In this document: in pieces, positions 41,366 through 50,915 of the stretch | How the letters are laid out: each line of letters begins with the position of its first letter | Position numbering within the stretch: the stretch's first letter is position 1 | Assembly: GCA_014898415.1 (NCBI GenBank) | Contig: RCTD01000025.1 | Coordinates: 496,001 to 560,000, forward strand | Source: Stromatinia cepivora | Lineage: Eukaryota; Ascomycota; Leotiomycetes; Helotiales; Sclerotiniaceae | Direction of reading: 5' to 3' | DNA length: 64,000 nt | The notes under the pieces: model-generated | What the model saw: the letters and a program-made list of their open reading frames with translations, nothing else | Told to the model about the DNA's origin: nothing | The model's database searches: none | Translations under genes and position numbers: made by a program

Positions 41366-41406
41366 GTACTAGCCCGATCGGACGCGATCACGTGTATCTC
41401 GTGACA

Positions 41407-41631
41407 GTACTGAATCTTTATATACAGAATATTATATAATTTAATAGCCTTTTGAATACTTAATTTTTGATCTTTATTGATAACTTCGATAATTAAAAAT
41501 ATTTGATCTTCTTGATTATTCGATTCCATAATATATTATTGATAAATCGTATATTGAAACTGAAAGATATAAATTGGGGTAAAAATGGCCCGCTCGGTAA
41601 TATGACCCGCTCGCTGATAAACCAACCATGT
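41407..41631 (-). pseudogene. pogo-2 transposase N-terminus and 5' terminal repeat
   Basis: ATG at 41527-41529 opens MESNNQEDQIFLIIEVINK, then LSIQKAIKLYNILY, matching the N-terminal psq-type helix-turn-helix of fungal pogo transposases (M-x-S-N-N-x-E-A-x-I ... L-S-x-R-K-A-A-x-x-Y-x-V). It is cut at the GTACT target of gag-only copy 2. The terminal repeat spans about 41560-41631. Confidence 0.7.
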
Positions 41632-41989
41632 TATAGGAAAGTTATACCCTTAATATTGAAGGTTAAGAATCTAAATCAGAATATTACTCAGTATTATTAG
41701 TTGTATACAATACAAAACCACTATACAACTCTATATTATTATTATAACTTCATAATTGCTTATTCCATTATAGTCTTCGAGCCACTACTTCCAAATTATA
41801 AGGTTTATCACCTTTAAATACGTGACCTCCAACAATTATTATTATACTCTTTAGATTCTAATTAAAATTTATTAGGTTCTAATATTATTATTTTTTTAAT
41901 AAAAAAAATTATTATTACACTTTTTAGATTCTAATTCCAAAATATTATATTCTATTATTTTTTTTTGAAATAAAAAAAGATATTATTTA

Positions 41990-43640
41990 TTCTTATATTT
42001 TTAGGATTCTAATTCTATTTTTTCAAAAAATATTATTTTATATTTCAATTAAATATTTAATTAAAAAAAAATATTTAAAATAAAAGTTTTTTTTTAGAAT
42101 TTCTAAAAAAGAAAATAATTTATCGGAAATTATTTTTATATAATAATATAAGAAAGGGAATAAAAAAATATTAATTTTATTGATATTATATATATTATTT
42201 ATAAATAAATAATCAAATAAAAATTATAAATCAATATATAAATTAATATTTAAAAGTTTTTTTGTAAAAACTTAAATTATAAAATGAAGAAAAATATTTT
42301 TTTAATTTTATATTTATTTTGAAGAATAATATTTAGGAAATAAATTTTTTAATAAATTTTATATTATATTTCAATTAAATATTTATTTAAAAAAAATAAT
42401 TATAATGAATTTTTTTTTTTAGAATTTCTAAAAGAAAATAATTTATTGGAAATTATTTTTATATAATTATATAAAGAGGGGGGGTAGAAAAATATTGGTT
42501 TTATTAATATTATATATATTATAAAAAAGTAAAGTATATATTGAAGATTATATATTTCAAGATAACAAATCTTATAATTTGAAAATAATAATTTAAAGAT
42601 TATAATAAAATAAATAAGTATAAAATTATAATAGTAGAAATAGGATTATATAATGATATTATATTATATATAATTGATAATATTGAATAATATTAAATAT
42701 AGATTTTTAATCTTTAATATTGAAAATATAATTTTTTTATATAATTTTTTTATATAATTTTTTTATATAATTTTTTTATATAATTTTTTTATATAATTTT
42801 TTTATATAATTTTTTTATATAATTTTTTTTTATAATTTTTTTATATAATTTTTTTATATATCTTTTTTGAATTCTTTTATATATTAATATTTTATTTTTA
42901 TTTATCGATTTAAATAAAGATTTATAATTCTAATTCTTTTAATTAATATTATAAAGATTTTTTATTTTAATATTCTTGATATTTAATTAATTAAGTTTCT
43001 TTTCTTTGAATATCCTTAAATTTTATAATTTTATATATTTTATAATTTTATATATATTAATAAATTTGTAGAATTTAAATTTATATTTATATATTGAATA
43101 ATTAGATTATTTAAATCAATTTGATTGTTTAAATTAATTTTGATCAATTTGATCGATTTGATTAATCAAATTGAATATATTTGAATTTTATATTAATCTT
43201 TTAAAATGAATTTATATAAATATTATATACTAAATTCAAATTCTTAAAATCTATTATTTATAAATAAATAATTAAATAAAAATTATCAATCCATATTTCA
43301 ATTAATATTCAAATTAATATTTGAATTAATATTTAAATCAATATTTAAAAGTTTTTGTGTAAAAATTTGAATTATAAAATGAAGAAAAACATTTTTTAAT
43401 ATTTTCTTAATTTTATAATTATTTTGAAAAATAATATTTAGGAAATAAGTTTTTCAAAAAATATTATATTATATTTCAATTAAATATCTAATTAAAAATA
43501 TAATAATTGAAATTAAATTTTTTTTTTTAATTTTTTTAAAAAAACTTCTTTTTAGAATTCTTAAAAAAATTCTTTTTTAGATTTTATAATATATATATTT
43601 TTAATAATAGATTTTATATATAAAATCTTAATTTTAAAGA
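41990..43640. repeat. degenerate direct repeats of about 345 bp or more
   Basis: The sequence beginning ATTTCAATTAAATATTTA (42036, 42366 and 43473) is followed each time by an A-run, then TTTTTTTTAGAATTTCTAAA, GAAAATAATTTATYGGAAAT and TTTTTATATAAT (first two copies, about 330-345 bp apart). The stretch AAAGTTTTT..GTAAAAA to AATATTTAGGAAATAA occurs at 42255-42345 and 43347-43450. Origin unknown. Confidence 0.55.
42726..42862. repeat. 13-bp minisatellite (ATATAATTTTTTT)n, about 10 units
   Basis: Near-perfect tandem units of ATATAATTTTTTT with one length variant near 42830. Non-coding. Confidence 0.9.
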
Positions 43641-43939
43641 GTATAATTATATATTTTTTTAATATTCGATAATATTAAATAATTAAAATTTTATATAACT
43701 ATTTGAATCTTTTTTAATGGGGGAGGGATCGAAAATTCTCGGGGAAATATTTATATAATTAATAAAATATTAAAATAGTTCTATTTTTGATTAGAATTCA
43801 ATTTAAAAATCGAATTTATAATATTTTTGAAATTAAAAATAGTATTAGATAATATTACTTTATGTGAATATTATATTTTATAATAATAAAATAATATAAT
43901 TTATATTAAATTTAAAATAATTAAAGTTTTTTTATATTA

Positions 43940-43981
43940 TATATAAGCATTTGTTGTAATGATTAAACAAACGCTTATATA
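43940..43981. other. 16-bp inverted repeat (hairpin)
   Basis: TATATAAGCATTTGTT (43940-43955) and AACAAACGCTTATATA (43966-43981) pair with one G-T-type mismatch around a 10-nt loop. The stem keeps a CpG in otherwise CpG-poor DNA. Role unknown. Confidence 0.6.
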
Positions 43982-44969
43982 TAGACTTGTCTTATTCTAT
44001 AAGTGATATTATACTTTTATTTAACAATTAATAATCGATTTGAAAAAGAATAAAAAGATATTAATCGAATATTATTATTTATATTCAAAGAAATCAGGAT
44101 TATTATTATAAATTCTAAACCATTTAAATATAATACTATTATTATTAATATTAACAATTATATTTAAAGTACTAAAACGATTATCGAAATAAAAGAAAGT
44201 ATAATTTGTATAATTAAGAAAAATATATTATAGTTTTTAAAACAATTTTAAAAAATCGAGGGGTAATCTTATTATATTCGAAAATTAGGATTTTGAATTT
44301 AATAAATAGGTTTTGTTATAATCTTACTAATAATTTAAGAACAAATCTGTTTTGAAGAAAAGAATATTATTATAGATCATTATTCATTTCTAATTAATCA
44401 ATATAAATACTTTAGGTATTTATATTTTATATAATCGATTCTCTTTCTAGTACCTTCATTCTTCCTTGTAGAGTATCATGATATTATCTAGGACCTCTAC
44501 TACCGCCGTGATAGGAATCTCAAAATATTTCGAAATACTTTTTGATGTCTTGATTACAAGTTTGAGACAAGGGTATACTATACCACCTATATTATTTCAT
44601 ATTCATATTCATATTCAGATTCAGATTCAGGGTTTATAGGAATTATATAAAAGTTAAAATCTATTTTACACTTTAGTATTGAATTCGATATATAGATTAC
44701 TTTCGAAAAGAATTATTAGGAATTCTGAATAGCTTTAAAATTTATAATTAATTAAAATAAAAAAGGTTTAAATTATAAGTATTTGATAGATTATATAATA
44801 TAAATTAATTGTAAATTTTAAAAAATGTAAAAAATAATTATAAAGAGTATAATGAATCTATTGTTATTTTTAGCCCTGAAAGAGCCGGAGTCAAAACTTG
44901 TATTATATATAATATCTTTAATCTTTAATAAATTTGCACATCATCTGTTCGACTATTTGGACAGCGATC

Positions 44970-45152
44970 ATGGCTATTAAAGTTGTTCTGGAACATTTGC
45001 CTGAACAGGTGGTAATCCAGAATCTTACGTATAAGTATTGCGACATCATTACAATCACCGATGGAAGCAAATGCCGCTACGTTCCAGAGAACGTTAACAG
45101 CTTAATCAGACAACTTATGCACGCGAATGAGCTCAATTTTTATTCTTGCTAA
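44970..45152 (+). pseudogene. possible gene fragment at the edge of the AT-rich block
   Basis: A 60-codon plus-strand frame starts ATG GCT ATT AAA (MAIKVVLEHLPEQVV) and ends ...ANELNFYSC. Base composition is normal, unlike the DNA just upstream. It lacks recognisable domains and upstream sequence is transposon-type, so this may be the end of a gene cut by the repeat block or simply chance. It ends convergently with the gene at 45287-46531. Confidence 0.3.
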
Positions 45153-45286
45153 AATCCATCGTGCAAAAGGACTATATTACAAATAAAGAAATAGTAGCAT
45201 AGGCTGCTAATCAAAAGCAGCAGTTTGTGCGTTACCAACCTCGTGCAGTAATCATCTAAGCTATCTTCGTGCAAGTACCTTACGTT

Positions 45287-46531
45287 CTATTCCAAAGGCC
45301 TAGGTGCACATGCTTCCTCCCAGGAACTCATTTTTTTATCGATATCCAAATTCATCAGCAGAATGGCTCTTCTAAGAGGATGTTCGGGGGGTACTTCATA
45401 AAAGACGATGCCATCACGGCCCTTCAAATTCCAGTATTCCGTATCCCAATTTGCCATGTGTTCCTTTTTGGTTTTCTCATCGGTTGCAGAAGAATGGTTT
45501 TCTTGAATCGTAAGCATTTTTTGATAGTAGCCATACGTTTCGGGTGCGATATCTTTCAAATCCGTATTCACCATGCTGTGGGCGGAGGGGATTGACTGCG
45601 TTGGCATTTGTTGACCTGCTGGATTTGAATTATAGTAACAGCGGGCTTGAGAAAAATTAGTGTAGTCTAGACCTGCACCACTGTATACTCTAGCATTTCC
45701 AGGTGGAAATCCACTGTATTGTTGCTGCGCATGAAATGGCTCGTAGCCATCATATATCTGTCCGCTATTCACCATCCCCGGATTGAGCATTCCGTTCATC
45801 CCGGATTGATGATATGGATAATTGTTGAATTGATTGACGCCGAATGTTCCATAATTGGTAGACTCCGTGGTAGGTATTGCCGCAGCTCGTTGCCTTTGAG
45901 GTTCAAATCGTGCTTTCAGTTTATCTTTGGGTTCAAGCCGTGCTTTCAATCCGGCGCGTTGTTTAACATCAAGCTGCGAACCATATAAATTGTCCCCGGA
46001 GGACCTATCCTGTCCCGAAGCTTCCTGAGCAGTACTAGCTTCAAAACGGGAAGCATCTTGAGAGGCCGTATTATGGCTGATACTATGGCTAGTTCGGGAT
46101 CTTGTTGGCCTCGGCTGACGATATGAAGAGCTCTCATCCGTCTCGTGCGTCTCGGGCTTCTTAGAATGGCCTCTTTCTGGCTTTGCTTGAAGGGGGAACT
46201 CCTTGTAAGTTCTTTCTGACTTTTGTCCATGTGAAGGTTTATTTGCCAGAGGTTGCTTTGCAGAAGTTCTAACTTGAGGCTGTTGTAGCATCTCTTTGTC
46301 TTCTGGAATATTTGGTTCAGTGGGAAAATGGAGGATTTCTTCGTCGAATGTGTCACCGGCAGATGGATAACTATCATAGTCGTCGGATCCAGTGTATGAT
46401 TTCTTTGCACTAACGGGTACCATGGCTTTCAAGAAGGGCTTCGACAAAGACTCTGGTGTGGTCATGGATGATCTAGAATTTGAAGGGTGTTGAGGTGTGG
46501 AGCAGGAGCTTTCCTTTCGATGATGTCCCAT
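45287..46531 (-). CDS. hypothetical disordered Ser/Gln-rich protein, 414 aa
   Basis: One uninterrupted frame of 414 codons with normal codon use. Residues 1-190 are Ser/Thr/Lys/Glu-rich and probably disordered; residues about 225-320 are rich in Asn, Gln, Tyr and Gly (for example NNYPYHQSGMNGMLNPGM), a prion-like composition; the last ~80 residues are more regular, with KKEHMANWDTEYWNLKGRDG and VPPEHPLRRAILLMNLD, the likely conserved part. No signal peptide, membrane helix or catalytic motif. A canonical intron in the 5' leader (46554-46647) supports expression. I do not recognise the family; nuclear/RNA-binding roles are possible from composition alone but not shown. Confidence 0.75.
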   Translation of the reverse strand: MGHHRKESSCSTPQHPSNSRSSMTTPESLSKPFLKAMVPVSAKKSYTGSDDYDSYPSAGDTFDEEILHFPTEPNIPEDKEMLQQPQVRTSAKQPLANKPSHGQKSERTYKEFPLQAKPERGHSKKPETHETDESSSYRQPRPTRSRTSHSISHNTASQDASRFEASTAQEASGQDRSSGDNLYGSQLDVKQRAGLKARLEPKDKLKARFEPQRQRAAAIPTTESTNYGTFGVNQFNNYPYHQSGMNGMLNPGMVNSGQIYDGYEPFHAQQQYSGFPPGNARVYSGAGLDYTNFSQARCYYNSNPAGQQMPTQSIPSAHSMVNTDLKDIAPETYGYYQKMLTIQENHSSATDEKTKKEHMANWDTEYWNLKGRDGIVFYEVPPEHPLRRAILLMNLDIDKKMSSWEEACAPRPLE

Positions 46532-46553
46532 GATGTGTGGCGTGATCGATGGT

Positions 46554-46647
46554 CTACATTAAAAGACACATCAAAAGACACTCCATAAGACACACCGCGT
46601 TAGCGCATAGAGACAACAGCGATGGTTAATGAAGGGCATGGACTAAC
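46554..46647 (-). other. intron in the 5' leader of the 45287-46531 gene
   Basis: Minus strand: donor CAG|GTTAGTC, branch-like GCTAAC, acceptor AATGTAG|ACC; 94 bp. It lies 22 bp upstream of the start codon. Confidence 0.6.
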
Positions 46648-46887
46648 CTGAAGTAATATTTATTGTAATTAGAGCTTGAGAATTTCTCGATTTCGATATC
46701 CTAGACCTGTGTTGCGATGTATTGTGATATATTCGGGTACACAGATTGAGAAAGAGGAATGAAACGGTGGGCTGGAACTATTTATGCAAAAAAATTGGAG
46801 CCTTTGCGAGCTAAAAGTCGATCCCAGGGTGACTAGAAAGGGGATTATATCCTCACTGGCTGATGTGAATGAATATCCATTATGCAT

Positions 46888-47782
46888 AGTGAAAACTCAT
46901 TGTTCAACAAACCTTCAAAGTTTCATAGATAGCAACGATCCATCCATTTTTTGATTCACCCTCAGATTTTCAGTACTCATTTTACAGCGTTTCCTAATAC
47001 CGAGCCGCCATGAGTATATTAAACCCTAGAATTCGAGTACGCTTTCCTATTATTGTTGACTGGATTGTCAACTTTCAATCACTATGTGCCTCGGAACACA
47101 AGCCATTAAAAAAGCAAGATTCGTTACATGAATCACATTGTGGATGGGATTGGGGTGAGCGAATGTCGCGGTGTTCGGTCGTTGTGTGCCCGGGTGTTTG
47201 GGTCTTTGAACACCAGTTCAACATTATCCGAAGAAGCTTCAGATATTCAGCGATACTAAATCGCCGTTACTCGAATATCCTCACACATCATCAAGTCATA
47301 CTAAACACTAGATGGGGAAATGGTAGTACTGACTCCTTCCTTTAGCACCTTCTTGTTGTTCGCTTGCATATCAGAAACTCAAACATGTCTCTGTTAGGAT
47401 GTGTATGTATGTGAAGGAATGGTCGAGTAAGGCAGACACCAGGATGGTATGATGTATTGTGGGGTCCTAAGGTCAGCGTGAATGAAAAACATGGTAAAAT
47501 ATTCGAATAACACTCACGAAAAAGTCTTCGCCACCTGGTAATACACGCTTGGCTCATGGCTGCATTTGCGGGAGTCCCTAAAGGGACTGGAAAACAGAAG
47601 GGCATAGATGCGTTTGCATCTGTGTTGTGGGTATGCGTATCATAGCCGAGGCACAGCAGTGGAATATGAAGAACACTGGAAACGTGCAAATATATCCAGG
47701 AATGATTCAGTTTGACTCTGTGACTCGAATTAGCTAATTTATCCTGTGAGATTTGAAGGGAACCAAGAATGTGATGAATAAC
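46888..47782. other. intergenic region between divergent genes
   Basis: Probably the shared upstream region of the minus-strand gene ending at 46531 and the plus-strand gene starting near 47783. Open stretches at 47010-47345 (+) and 47342-47800 (-) have no coding character I can support. Confidence 0.4.
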
Positions 47783-48290
47783 ATGGCTTCTATTGATCAA
47801 CTGAAAGCTAAGAAAGGAAAGAAAAATCGTCAGAAGCTCTTCCTAATCTTCCAACTTCTATTAAGGTTCCAACGTAGTGGCTTCTCCTTCTGAATCTGCC
47901 CAAAAACGGCCATCCATCTGTTCTCCTGGCCATAGCAATAAGTGGTACCATGGTGTTGAGCGTTCATTCGACCTTGAAAAACTCCATTGCAAACGCCGGC
48001 GGGTCTTCGCACTGGATCTGACACATTGCGGCCTACTCCACCAACTAAAGAGCAATCATCCTGTAAATACAACATACGATACGCTTCTCCTATTGAGCAA
48101 ACACGAGTATTGAACTCCACCCACATTCGAATCGACCAACAACTTTCCAGCGTCGTACGGCTATTTGAAGTTCATATCTTGTAATTCTCGAGAGTCCTCG
48201 AAGGTTCCGCAACATCCTGAAATGGAAGGGGAGGAAGTTTGTTTAGAGTGTGCCAGAGTAGAAATGGAGGCTGAGGCTTGGACTTCTTGG
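47783..48290 (+). pseudogene. 5' part of a disrupted gene (frame breaks), probably the same gene as 48770-49747
   Basis: Begins ATG with MASIDQLKAKKGKKNRQ, then protein-like text jumps between frames: EALPNLPTSIKVPT, VASPSESAQKRPSICSPGHS, and KTPLQTPAGLRTGSDTLRPT. A good intron (48060 to 48149, CCT|GTAAAT ... TTTCCAG) joins the last frame to SSYGYLKFISCNSRESSKVP and EEVCLECARVEMEAEAWTSW, which ends at a donor TGG|GTAAGA (48291). The changes of frame imply small indels (decay or assembly error). No domain recognised; start and internal joins are uncertain. Confidence 0.35.
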
Positions 48291-48769
48291 GTAAGAAGCA
48301 AAAATATGTATAATGTTTGTTATGCAGTCAGAGCCTGGCTACATATATATATCACATTATTTGCGACACCCAAACGCGCAAACATCTCCACGATCAAAGT
48401 TGATATAATTTACCTTCGAAAGGATTCTATACATCTAATTCAACATCGCAAACACCGGAGCTTCTTATCTATATGGCTTGAGGACAGTGAATAAACTTTT
48501 TTCTTGATATAGTGGTGAATAGTCCTTCTTCTTTCGGCAAAATGACATTGGATTATGTTTTCATTCCGTTTGTTACAAACACAACTTTGTCGTTACCTCC
48601 AATCTCCACGAAAATAATCTTTCAACATACATTTAGGATACAACACATCGTATCTAATAAGGTCAATCAAATACTTATTTATTTTTTGTACATTTAGATT
48701 TCTTTCTAACAAAAACTGGGATGATATTTCGGGCATAAACTATCGCATAAATCATCACTTTGAGGACCA

Positions 48770-49747
48770 ATGAAGCAATGCGACATTCGTAAATCGCCAA
48801 CTCCATCAATTCAGAGGGAGAATTGGAAGCAAAAGATTGAACAATTATTCGATCAGAAATCCTCAATAAAAACTCATTCTCTTGCTGTTGACTCTTCTAG
48901 CAAATGTACATTTGATTATTCGACAAAGTCGCAAACTTCTGCCAGTCTCTATCTCCCTGGATCCATTAACTGGAAATCAACCGATGAAGAGGAAGCAAAA
49001 TTATCAGAAGAGCAAGAGATGAAAATGTAGACGCAAAACGAAGACGATGGCAATGGTGAAAGGGCTGGCGGGTTTGTCGAAAGTACAAAACCACGACTCC
49101 GACTGCCAGTAATGACACAAGGAATCATCAATCCCGTGGCCATTACACAGCTTCAAGATGAACTTGAGGATACCAAGAAAGAATTGGATAGGTTGCAAGC
49201 AACACGGGTTCTTTCGAAGGATGAGGTAATTCTGCCGAAGAGAATGAGCCTGCAGAAATTGATGGAGATGTTTCCAGCTGTGGGAGATCAGATTCGTTCC
49301 AAAATGGATCAGAAGTTGAGCGATGCTCGCAAAGACTATGAGACCAAAATTAAGCGATCAAAAGATGAGCACCATGACAACCATTTACGAGACATGGCAA
49401 TTGTGCGAGAGATGGAATCTAAATTATTCAAGGCTGAGGAAAGGTTGAATTCGGTGGGATTGATTGCAAAGATACACCCAAATGCGCCGGTTGGTGAGGT
49501 CTGGTCAAAGATTCAGAATGGGACTTACGATCCGTCAAAAAAGGGTGCCATTGAGCCAAAACCCATCTTTAAATCGGAGCGAAATACTGAATCCCAAGCC
49601 TTGCGCACAGTGCCTTCTGACGTTTTTTCCTCCGATAACCCTTTTCGAAATAACAGATGGGCAAACAGCGATGTTCGAAAGAGGGAGTACGACGAACCTG
49701 CAGATAGCGAATTCCGCAATGATGTCAAGAGATTAAGGACGGCATAA
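48770..49747 (+). pseudogene. coiled-coil protein gene with in-frame TAG
   Basis: One frame of 325 codons is open except for TAG at 49028-49030 (context ATG AAA ATG TAG ACG CAA AAC). Text on both sides is protein-like: TDEEEAKLSEEQEMKM before, TQNEDDGNGERAGGFVES after. Downstream part (from ATG 49112) has a coiled coil ITQLQDELEDTKKELDRLQA, then LPKRMSLQKLMEMFPAVGDQ, charged helices, and a basic end RKREYDEPADSEFRNDVKRL. A CAG-to-TAG change fits best; no intron restores the frame. If translated from 49112 it would be 211 aa. Probably the 3' part of the gene that begins near 47783. Confidence 0.55.
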
Positions 49748-50095
49748 ACAAATTACAATAGGAAAGACCGTTTTGATGAAAGGAAGAAGGTTCATGGTAA
49801 TTTGAAGGTTTACCTATGTTGAGAAGGTCAATGTAGTGGAATTATGCCATCTTACATTGATCTAAATTGAGAGAATGGAGAACCTTGTCACCAAATCAAC
49901 AAAATTCTTTTCGACTTCATAAATACATATGACTCGAACACCATGTACAACATCCCAAATATGCAAGGACTACACACAATAACCCCAACGTAGGGTTCAA
50001 TTTTCGGAAGTGGAGAGTTTTATAAGAGTGCAGAGCTTCGAGGATAAGAAATTTCCTAGCTTTGTAGAGGACATAGTGAGAGAGAGCTTCTTGGC
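49748..50095. other. short intergenic region between convergent genes
   Basis: No coding stretch seen; holds the 3' ends of the plus-strand gene ending at 49747 and the minus-strand gene ending at 50096. Confidence 0.4.
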
Positions 50096-50915
50096 TTAGG
50101 CTTGAGAAATTTGGCTATTTCGTTGGAGCTTCCTCTTTTTTGGCATCTCAGCCTCCGTCAAAATCCAATAAACGGAATACAAACAAACTCTAATACTGTC
50201 TTTGTTGAACCGGAGTACCCATGTGAGGCTATGAACGAATGAAGCAACATATTTGTTTACCTTTCCATATGTTCTATGAGTAAGTAGTCCAGCTTCTCAC
50301 CTGTGGTTATTGACGTATGCCGGCTCATGAGGTTCGTGGTGACCTGAATGATAGGCTCTGGGCCGAGAAGTAGTAATGAGGTGACCTATACAAACGCTGA
50401 TATATGAACAATGCCGTGTGAGGATTACAACCCCCTAGCTATGAGCATTTCGAAAGCTCACCAGGTACAACTCTTCCGTCATCATCTTCGTGGCGGAATG
50501 TCGACTGTCATTGTACTGTCGTGGCTCTCAAAACCACAGGAAGCTCTTTCTCATTGTCTGGCGGTACGTATTGAGGATCATGATAGGTATCAACATCGCC
50601 ATTGTGAGTACTGGGTAGTTTTAGTGTAGCTAGTATTGAAGATAAATTTTGATGAAAATGAGGAGAAGTTAAGTCTAGTAGTGCCGCTTTAAATTCAAAG
50701 ATGGGGGGCCTTAAAGCAGCAAAATACTATGTATCTTGAAGACGGCAAACGCACGTATTCATCCTACACACATACTACGACGCAATGGTAAGGCTGTGCA
50801 AGCGCATAAGTCTTTTGAGGCGAGTCTCAATTAACAATTTCCTTACCTTCCAGATGTAAGCGTGATGACCGCTGTTCTGGAGCTCAACCGGGGAGTGCTA
50901 GGAGTCTTCCGGCAT
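50096..50915 (-). pseudogene. small spliced gene (183 codons) with two in-frame stops
   Basis: Four exons on the minus strand join in phase: 50915-50847, 50726-50462, 50385-50301, 50228-50096. Introns are 120, 76 and 72 bp with donors GTAAGG, GTGAGC, GTGAGA and acceptors CATAG, TATAG, CATAG. The joined frame reads ELQNSGHHAYIWK, FKAALLDLTSPHFHQNLSSI, VDTYHDPQYVPPDNEKELPV, FRHEDDDGRVVP, HLITTSRPRAYHSGHHEPHE and a basic end EAEMPKKRKLQRNSQISQA that includes a PKKRK-type nuclear signal. Stops: TAG at codon 6 and TGA in exon 2 (CAA TGA CAG); both are one C-to-T step from a sense codon. The first could instead be an acceptor (CTCCTAG|CAC) and the second might lie in a weak 63-nt intron, so an intact gene is not excluded. 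Family unknown. Confidence 0.5.

Larger units (their letters stand above)
38051..41406 (-). mobile_element. gag-only LTR retroelement, copy 2 (outer), split by copy 3
   Basis: Left LTR 38051-38200; right LTR in two parts, 39576-39689 and 41371-41406 (114 + 36 = 150 bp), separated by copy 3 and one duplicated GTACT. Flanked by GTACT (38046-38050 and 41407-41411). Without copy 3 it is 1,675 bp. The interior encodes Gag on the minus strand (SDPEKFNNNSQKFDTWFPSI near 39265-39200). A C-rich tract CTACCCCCCCCC next to the left LTR is the reversed polypurine tract. Inserted in the pogo-2 transposase N-terminal coding region. Confidence 0.9.
10931..41631 (-). mobile_element. Fot1/pogo-like DNA transposon 'pogo-2', split over 30.7 kb
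   Basis: The left end begins TA|ACGTGGTTTATCAGCGAGC (10931) and the right end, reversed, reads TA|ACATGGTTGGTTTATCAGC (41631), so both ends share a terminal inverted repeat next to a TA dinucleotide, the target of Tc1/mariner-pogo elements. On the minus strand the transposase can be followed in pieces: N-terminus at 41529-41407, middle at 38050-37611, DDE core at 37398-37185, and the C-terminal tail with eroded zinc knuckle at 11585-10931. The intervening DNA consists of later insertions. About 1.5-1.65 kb of element remains, near the usual 1.8-1.9 kb; some of the core is lost beside the Copia-X copy. That the two ends belong to one element is an inference from order, strand and matching ends. 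Confidence 0.7.
41634..44900. other. AT-rich tract without recognisable genes
   Basis: No coding region seen on either strand. The first 200 bp (41640-41840) are less biased and may be the remainder of an older LTR split by pogo-2. The rest is homopolymer-rich and contains degenerate repeats (41990-43640), a 13-bp minisatellite (42726-42862) and a hairpin (43940-43981). Base composition changes abruptly near 44900. Confidence 0.6.

Noticed and set aside
47010..47345. 111-codon plus-strand frame
   Set aside because: Overlaps or abuts an opposite-strand frame, no homology pattern and biased to chance in a stop-poor intergenic region.
47342..47800. 152-codon minus-strand frame
   Set aside because: Composition (His/Thr runs from GTGTGT-like DNA) and lack of domain or intron context; more likely promoter region.
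49027..49109. 83-bp intron bypassing the TAG at 49028
   Set aside because: Weak donor GTAGAC and the join shifts the frame.
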